Below are positions 59,811 through 64,000 of a stretch of 64,000 nucleotides of DNA, piece after piece. A program made the position numbers and the translations under genes. This stretch comes from AC-32 sp963765785. Lineage in GTDB: Bacteria > Actinomycetota > Thermoleophilia > Gaiellales > Gaiellaceae. The notes beneath the pieces are model-generated. The model was not told the DNA's origin and ran no database searches. It worked only from the letters and a program-made list of their open reading frames with translations. The DNA is taken from NCBI GenBank assembly GCA_963765785.1, contig CAVXXW010000001.1, positions 248,001 to 312,000 on the forward strand, written 5' to 3'. Position 1 is the stretch's first letter. The number at the start of each line of letters is the position of its first letter.

Positions 59811-60785
59811 GCGGGCGCTGCTACGAGCGAGGACTGGAGCTGCTCGAGCGCCTGCACCACTGCCCGGCCGTCGCGCGCCGGCTTCCGGCGGTCGCCGTTG
59901 CCGGCCACGAGGTCGAGGAAGTGCATGCATTCGAGGCGCAAGCGGCTCGTCGTTCGGCACCTTCGGGCTGAAGATGTCGCCCGAGCGCGTCTGCCACTCG
60001 CCCCACGTCGCCGTGGGGTGCCACGGCGCCTTGTCGTAGATCGTCACCTTGCGCTCGAGCTCCATGTCGTCGAAGACGACCATCTTCTCGCGGCCGACGA
60101 CGGTGATCTTCCGCATCTTGTGCGGGTCGAGCCAGGAGAGGTGCATGTGCGCGATCTTCCCGGAGGGGAAGCGCAGGTAGCAGAAGACGATGTCCTCGAC
60201 GCCCGGGTTGAGGAAGGCGTTGCCGTGCGCCCAGACCTCGGCCGGCTCTTCCTCGAGCAGGTAGAGGATCACCGAGAGGTCGTGCACGCCGAGCGAGAGC
60301 AGCGCGTTCTCGTGGGTCCGGATCACGCCGAGGTTCTGGCGGTTCGAGTAGACGCAGAGCACGTCGCCGAGGTCGCCGCTCTCGACGAGGCTCTTCAGCA
60401 TGTTCACCGCCGGGTGGTAGAGCAGCAGGTGGCCGGGCATCAGGACGAGGTCGCGTTGCTCGGCGAGGTCGCAGAGCTCTTCCATCTCGCGGGCCCGCAT
60501 GGCCGGCGGCTTCTCGACGAAGACGTGCTTGCTGGCCTCGAGCGCCTGCTTGGCGAGCTCGTAGTGCGTCACGACCGGTGTCGCGATCACGACGCCCTCG
60601 ACCTCGGGGTCGGCGAGCAGCTCATCGAAGTCGCCGGTGACCTTCGCCTTCGGGTAGCGCGCCGCAAACTCGCGCCGCCGGTCCGCGTCGGCGTCGCAGA
60701 GCCACGCCATCTCGGCGAGCTCGTCGAAGTTGCGGGCGAGGTTCTTGCCCCAGGCGCCGAGCCCGGCCTGCGCGAGTCGCGTCAC
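59807..60785 (-). pseudogene. Gfo/Idh/MocA sugar oxidoreductase, frameshifted near the C-terminus
   Basis: From GTG 60785 the protein reads VTRLAQAGLGAWGKNLARNF (NAD-binding), then VIATPVVTHYELAKQALEA, HVFVEKPPAMRAREMEELC (active-site EKP) and NALLSLGVHDLSVILYLL. After KVPNDEPL the frame breaks at about 59940. The next frame continues RLECMHFLDLVAGNGDRRKP to ALEQLQSSLVAAPA and TGA 59809-59807. One surplus base (a T in the coding strand, CTTGCG for CTGCG) explains it. The intact enzyme would oxidise the C3 position of a UDP-sugar acid (WbpB/WlbA-like role, inferred from context). Confidence 0.83.
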
Positions 60786-62041
60786 AGCTTCCAGACCTTG
60801 CCGTTGCCGCTGCCGTTGCGGCCGGTCGCGTTGCGGAAGTCGACGACCAGGTTCGCGTCGTCGACCAGCCGCTCGTAGTCGATGGAGGAGTGCGCGGTCA
60901 CGATCGTGACGCAGTCGTAGCCGGCGGGCTCGAGCGGCTGCGACGAGAGCCCGAACTTCGGCAGCTCCGGGACGTGCGGGTCGTGGTACGAGACGTTTGA
61001 GCCCGCGTTCCGCAGCAGCTCGATCAGCTTCAGCGCCGGCGACTCGCGCGTGTCCGAGACGTCGGACTTGTACGCGACGCCGAGCACGAGCACCTTCGAG
61101 CCGCTCAGCGAGCGCTGGGCGCCGTGGTTCAGCGCCTGCGAGATCAGCGAGCGGCAGAAGTACGGCATGTTCTGGTTGACCTTGCCGGCCAGCTCGATGA
61201 ACTCGGTGTAGAAGTCGTACTGGCGCGCCTTCCACGAGAGGTAGAAGGGATCGACGGGCAGGCAGTGGCCGCCGAGGCCGGGGCCGGGCTCGAAGCGCAT
61301 GAAGCCGAACGGCTTCGTCGCCGCCGCGTCCACGACCTCCCAGATGTCGAGGTCCATTCGTTCGCAGAGCTGTGCGAGCTCGTTGACGAGCGCGATGTTC
61401 ACCGAGCGGAAGATGTTCTCGAGCAGCTTCGTCAGCTCCGCGGCCTCGGGCGAGGTGACCTCGATCACGCGGTCGACGGCGCTCGAGTAGAGGTCGACCG
61501 CTCGACGCGTGCACTCCCCGGTCATCCCGCCGACGACCTTCGGCGTCGTCTTCGTCGTCCAGTCCTCGCGGCCGGGGTCGACGCGCTCGGGGGAGAAGGC
61601 GAGGTGGAAGCCCTCGCCGGCCTTCAACCCGCTCTGCTCGAGGATCGGCGCGATCCGTTCGCGCGTCGTGCCGGGGTAGGTCGTCGACTCGAGCACGACG
61701 AGCTGCCCCTCCTGCAGGTGCGGCGCGATCTCCTCTGCGGCGTTGAGCAGGATCGTCAGGTCGGGCTCGCGCTGGTCGGAGAGCGGCGTCGGCAGCGCGA
61801 TCAGGATCGCCTCCGCGTCGCGCAGGCGCGAGTAATCGGTCGTGGCCTCGAGGCGTCCGCTGTCGATGTGGCCCTTCAGCACCTCGGAGGGAACGTCCTC
61901 GATGTAGCTGTCGCCCTTGTTCAACCGCTCGACGCGCTCGGCGACGACGTCGACGAGCAGCACCTGGTGCCCGGCGTCGGCGAAGACATGCGCCAGCGGG
62001 ACGCCGACGTACCCCGCTCCGACGATTGCGATCGTTCTCAT
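60782..62041 (-). CDS. UDP-N-acetylglucosamine/-mannosamine 6-dehydrogenase (WbpA/WecC-like)
   Basis: The 419-residue enzyme has RTIAIVGAGYVGVPLAHVFADAG, LIALPTPLSDQREPDLT, VVLESTTYPGTTRERIAP, AELTKLLENIFRSVNIALVNELA, the catalytic Cys in GPGLGGHCLPVDPFYLSW, and VLVLGVAYKSDVSDTRESPAL. It oxidises C6 of a UDP-HexNAc to the uronic acid in two NAD steps. Acceptance of GlcNAc or ManNAc is not settled by sequence; wecB next door would supply the ManNAc form. ATG 62041 overlaps the wecB stop. Confidence 0.9.
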   Translation of the reverse strand: MRTIAIVGAGYVGVPLAHVFADAGHQVLLVDVVAERVERLNKGDSYIEDVPSEVLKGHIDSGRLEATTDYSRLRDAEAILIALPTPLSDQREPDLTILLNAAEEIAPHLQEGQLVVLESTTYPGTTRERIAPILEQSGLKAGEGFHLAFSPERVDPGREDWTTKTTPKVVGGMTGECTRRAVDLYSSAVDRVIEVTSPEAAELTKLLENIFRSVNIALVNELAQLCERMDLDIWEVVDAAATKPFGFMRFEPGPGLGGHCLPVDPFYLSWKARQYDFYTEFIELAGKVNQNMPYFCRSLISQALNHGAQRSLSGSKVLVLGVAYKSDVSDTRESPALKLIELLRNAGSNVSYHDPHVPELPKFGLSSQPLEPAGYDCVTIVTAHSSIDYERLVDDANLVVDFRNATGRNGSGNGKVWKL

Positions 62042-63087
62042 GACCGCCGAAGCGTATAGAGGGAGTCTGCGATTCTCGCCGCGGAGTGCCCGTCGCCGTA
62101 GAGCGGCGGCGCGTCGGGCGGGAAGCTCGCGCCCGCGAGCGCGGCCGACAGGCCGGAGGGATCCGCCGGGTCGACGAGCGTATTCGCGCCCGCCAGGACC
62201 GTGTCGACCCACTCGGTCGAAGGCCGCAGGGTCACGCACGGGACGCGCAGCCAGTAGGCCTCTTTCTGCAGCCCGCCGGAGTCGGTCACGACCGCCCGCG
62301 CGCCCGAGACGAGGGCGAGCATCTCGAGGTAGCCCACCGGCCGGATCGCCTCGACGTTCGGCGGCGTCTCGAGCCCGTGCTCGTCCAGCACGTGCCGCGT
62401 CCGTGGGTGCACTGGGAAGACGACCCGTCGGCCGGTCTCGCCGACCGCCTCGAGCAGCCGCCGCAGCCGGTCGGGCTCGGTGTTCGCCTCGCGGTGGATC
62501 GTGAGCACGTCGTACGGCTCGTCGCCCGCGAGCGCGCGCACGTCGACACGCTTCCGCGCGATCGGCTCGAAGAGGCGCGTCGCGTCGGCCATCACGTCGC
62601 CGACCACCTCGGCGCGGCCGGGGACGCCTTCCGACCCGAGCTGCTCCCGCGAGCGGTTGTCCGGGCAGAAGAGCAAGGCGGCATGCCGGTCGACCTCGAT
62701 CCGGTTGCGCTCCTCCGGCATCGAGAGGTCGCCGCTGCGGAGGCCCGCCTCGACGTGGGCGATCGGAGCGGCCGCCTCGAGGGCGGCCAGCGCGCCCGCG
62801 AGCGTCGAGTTCGTGTCCCCGTAGACGAGCACCCAGTCGGGCCGCTCCACGGTGAGTGCGGGCGCGATCGCTGCCTGCATCTCCGCCGTGTCCGCGGTGC
62901 GCAGATCGAGGGCGTAACGGGGCTCGTCGAGCTCGAGCTCCTCGAAGAAGACCTGCGACAGCTCGCGGTCGTAGTGCTGCCCGGTGTGGAGCACCACTTC
63001 GTCGATCCCACGCTCGAGCAGAGCCACCGACGTGGGCGCCGCTTTGACGAACTGTGGCCGGTTTCCGATCACCGAGAAGACCTTCAT
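62038..63087 (-). CDS. wecB: UDP-N-acetylglucosamine 2-epimerase (non-hydrolysing)
   Basis: WecB interconverts UDP-GlcNAc and UDP-ManNAc. The 349-residue GT-B-fold enzyme has VIGNRPQFVKAAPTSVALLE, TGQHYDRELSQVFFEEL, VYGDTNSTLAGALAA, AHVEAGLRSGDLSMPEERNR, VLTIHREANT and VTDSGGLQKEAYWL. It heads the minus-strand sugar operon. Its ATG follows a TAGTGT hexamer by 9 nt, which overlaps the promoter of the divergent tRNA gene. The start at 63087 is thus well supported. Confidence 0.92.
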   Translation of the reverse strand: MKVFSVIGNRPQFVKAAPTSVALLERGIDEVVLHTGQHYDRELSQVFFEELELDEPRYALDLRTADTAEMQAAIAPALTVERPDWVLVYGDTNSTLAGALAALEAAAPIAHVEAGLRSGDLSMPEERNRIEVDRHAALLFCPDNRSREQLGSEGVPGRAEVVGDVMADATRLFEPIARKRVDVRALAGDEPYDVLTIHREANTEPDRLRRLLEAVGETGRRVVFPVHPRTRHVLDEHGLETPPNVEAIRPVGYLEMLALVSGARAVVTDSGGLQKEAYWLRVPCVTLRPSTEWVDTVLAGANTLVDPADPSGLSAALAGASFPPDAPPLYGDGHSAARIADSLYTLRRS

Positions 63088-63095
63088 CGCGCGGC

Positions 63096-63102
63096 TACAC
63101 TA
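63096..63102. promoter_or_regulatory. Overlapping divergent -10 elements (wecB / tRNA-Lys)
   Basis: TACACTA reads TACACT on the plus strand, 12 nt before the mature tRNA, and TAGTGT on the minus strand, 9 nt before ATG 63087. Confidence 0.5.
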
Positions 63103-63113
63103 TTCGCCGCCTC

Positions 63114-63186
63114 GGGCCGTTAGCTCAGCTGGTAGAGCAGGGGACTCTTAATCCCAAGGTCGAAGGTTCGATCCCTTCACGGCCCA
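63114..63186 (+). tRNA. tRNA-Lys (anticodon CTT)
   Basis: The 73-nt gene folds as a cloverleaf: acceptor GGGCCGT (63114-63120) with ACGGCCC (63179-63185), D-stem GCTC/GAGC, an anticodon loop CTCTTAA with CTT at 63147-63149, T-arm with GGTTCGATCC, and discriminator A. The CCA end is not encoded. The first anticodon-stem pair is a G-A mismatch, which does not disturb the rest. Confidence 0.96.
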
Positions 63187-63358
63187 CTCGCCCCCTCGTC
63201 AGGATCACGCGCTTCGCGCGCGTGACCGGAACGCTTCGATTCCGACCGTTCTGAGCCGCTCCCGCCATGTCGGTCGCGGCGGCGCTACGGGCGTGGCCGA
63301 CTCTGGGTCCAGGAACGCTTCTGTGAGCGGCGCCTGCCCGCGGGCGAAGGCTCGTGCT

Positions 63359-64000
63359 TCAGCTTCGAGCTGCCGGTAGCGACAAGATGAAGCGCGCGCC
63401 CGTCGGCTCCACAGGCTCATAGTCGAGCCGGCCGCCGAGCGCGTCCGTGTAGGCCGCGGCGATCGCGAGGCCGAGCCCGGCCCCGGGAACGCCGGACCTG
63501 CGCGTATCGTCGCTGCGGCTGAACCGCTCGAACAGCCGCGGCACGAACTCGGGGTCGATGCCGGGGCCGCGGTCCTCGACCAGGAGCCGGAAGCGCTCGC
63601 CGTCCTCCCAGCGCACCTCGACCGGCGCCTTGCCGTAGCGGAGGGCGTTCAGGATCAGGTTCGCGGCCACGCGCTCAAAGGCGATCGGGTCGGCGACGAG
63701 CTGCGTGTCCCCGTCGACGAGTACGTGCACGTCGGCCGCGCAACCGGCGGCGATTCGCGGCAGGAGCTCGTCGAGTCGCTCGCGCGGATGGAACCGCTCG
63801 GCGAGTCCGGCCGCCCCGGACTCGATCCGGGTCAGGTCGAGCAGATGGTCGGCCAGGTCGCGCAGGCGGTCGGTCTGCTCGACGAGCGTCCCGAGCAGGG
63901 CGTGTACCTCGTCGCCGCGCAGGTTGTCGATGCGCGCGTGCAGGGTCGCGGCGATGCCGTGGACGACCGAGATCGGCGTCCGCAGCTCGTGCGAGGCGAT
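63359..64000 (-). CDS. Sensor histidine kinase, C-terminal part (cut by window edge)
   Basis: The visible 213 codons (coding strand enters at 64000) begin in the HisKA helix with the phospho-acceptor His in IASHELRTPISVVHG, followed by VEQTDRLRDLADHLLDLTRIESG. The ATP-binding domain then has the N box ERVAANLILNALRYG, G1 VEDRGPGIDPEF, F box LFERFSRSDD and G2 GAGLGLAIAAAYTDALGG. The stop is TGA at 63361-63359. The sensor part and any response regulator lie beyond the window. The 172-bp gap between this gene and the tRNA shows no supported gene. Confidence 0.9.
   Translation of the reverse strand: MASHELRTPISVVHGIAATLHARIDNLRGDEVHALLGTLVEQTDRLRDLADHLLDLTRIESGAAGLAERFHPRERLDELLPRIAAGCAADVHVLVDGDTQLVADPIAFERVAANLILNALRYGKAPVEVRWEDGERFRLLVEDRGPGIDPEFVPRLFERFSRSDDTRRSGVPGAGLGLAIAAAYTDALGGRLDYEPVEPTGARFILSLPAARS

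Noticed and set aside
63205..63420. Small minus-strand frame downstream of the histidine kinase
   Set aside because: It overlaps the kinase 3' end in another frame and has low-complexity Arg/Ala composition, with no ribosome binding site at its start.

Overview
The window is gene-dense, GC-rich DNA (genes mostly abut or overlap by 1-11 nt, GTG starts are common) with no rRNA, phage, IS element or CRISPR array. The gene set points to a high-GC actinobacterium-like chromosome: Ku plus a three-domain LigD, an ECF42-type sigma factor with a YCII protein, a mycothiol-synthase-like GNAT, a PknB-type kinase, PolX, and stand-alone fatty-acid-synthase-II genes. A deep lineage such as Thermoleophilia/Gaiellales fits, but this is inference because no marker rRNA is present.

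Layout. 1-2.6 kb: 5' part of an NfeD-type membrane protease gene, then a frameshifted PGRP-type amidase. 2.7-7.7 kb: an ECF sigma factor heading a type II fatty acid synthesis operon (fabZ, fabH, fabD, fabG, fabF; no acpP). 7.7-11.3 kb (minus): cyclase/ATPase/TPR regulator and esterase. 11.3-15.4 kb: HAD hydrolase, tandem GNAT, a zinc-ribbon arginase-like protein, then accD-accA, which supply malonyl-CoA to the same pathway. 15.6-18.8 kb: ku-ligD (non-homologous end joining). 18.8-20.3 kb: a leader region with an 11-codon ORF ahead of rsgA. 20.4-24.1 kb (minus): ndh-2, GNAT and an ABC exporter. 24.1-24.9 kb: SLOG-type protein, DUF1272 protein and two copies of a palindrome. 24.9-27.3 kb (minus): YCII protein, ECF42 sigma factor, dimethylargininase-like protein. 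27.3-30.9 kb (minus): SnoaL protein, methyltransferase, MrfA-like helicase, small membrane protein. 30.9-34 kb: TPP riboswitch with a duplicated aptamer half, then thiD-thiM-thiE-thiL. 34-43 kb: an orphan OppB-like permease, thioredoxin, polyprenol-phosphate glycosyltransferase, PolX, a broken YbjQ gene, PLP decarboxylase, HAD, Nudix, EamA transporter, OtsB, two half-size TauE proteins. 43-48 kb: M23 peptidase, a broken YtxH-like gene, lon and hsp20. 48-54.6 kb: MMPL transporter and dTDP-rhamnose genes (rfbA, rfbC, rfbD, rfbB) around a broken beta-propeller gene. 54.6-59.2 kb: PASTA-less Ser/Thr kinase, SpoIID-like protein, subtilase. 59.2-63.1 kb (minus): wecB, UDP-sugar dehydrogenase, a frameshifted Gfo/Idh oxidoreductase and a left-handed-helix acyltransferase, resembling a UDP-diacetamido-uronate surface-sugar set. 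63.1-64 kb: tRNA-Lys(CTT) and the 3' part of a histidine kinase gene.

Patterns across the window. Most operon heads have a TANNNT -10 hexamer ending 6-10 nt before the start codon, so leaderless mRNAs look common. In most divergent pairs the two -10 elements overlap on opposite strands. Three genes appear to start with CTG. Several convergent pairs share a 4-base stop overlap (CTAG or TTAG). Five genes carry a frameshift or out-of-frame deletion, which may be partly assembly error.
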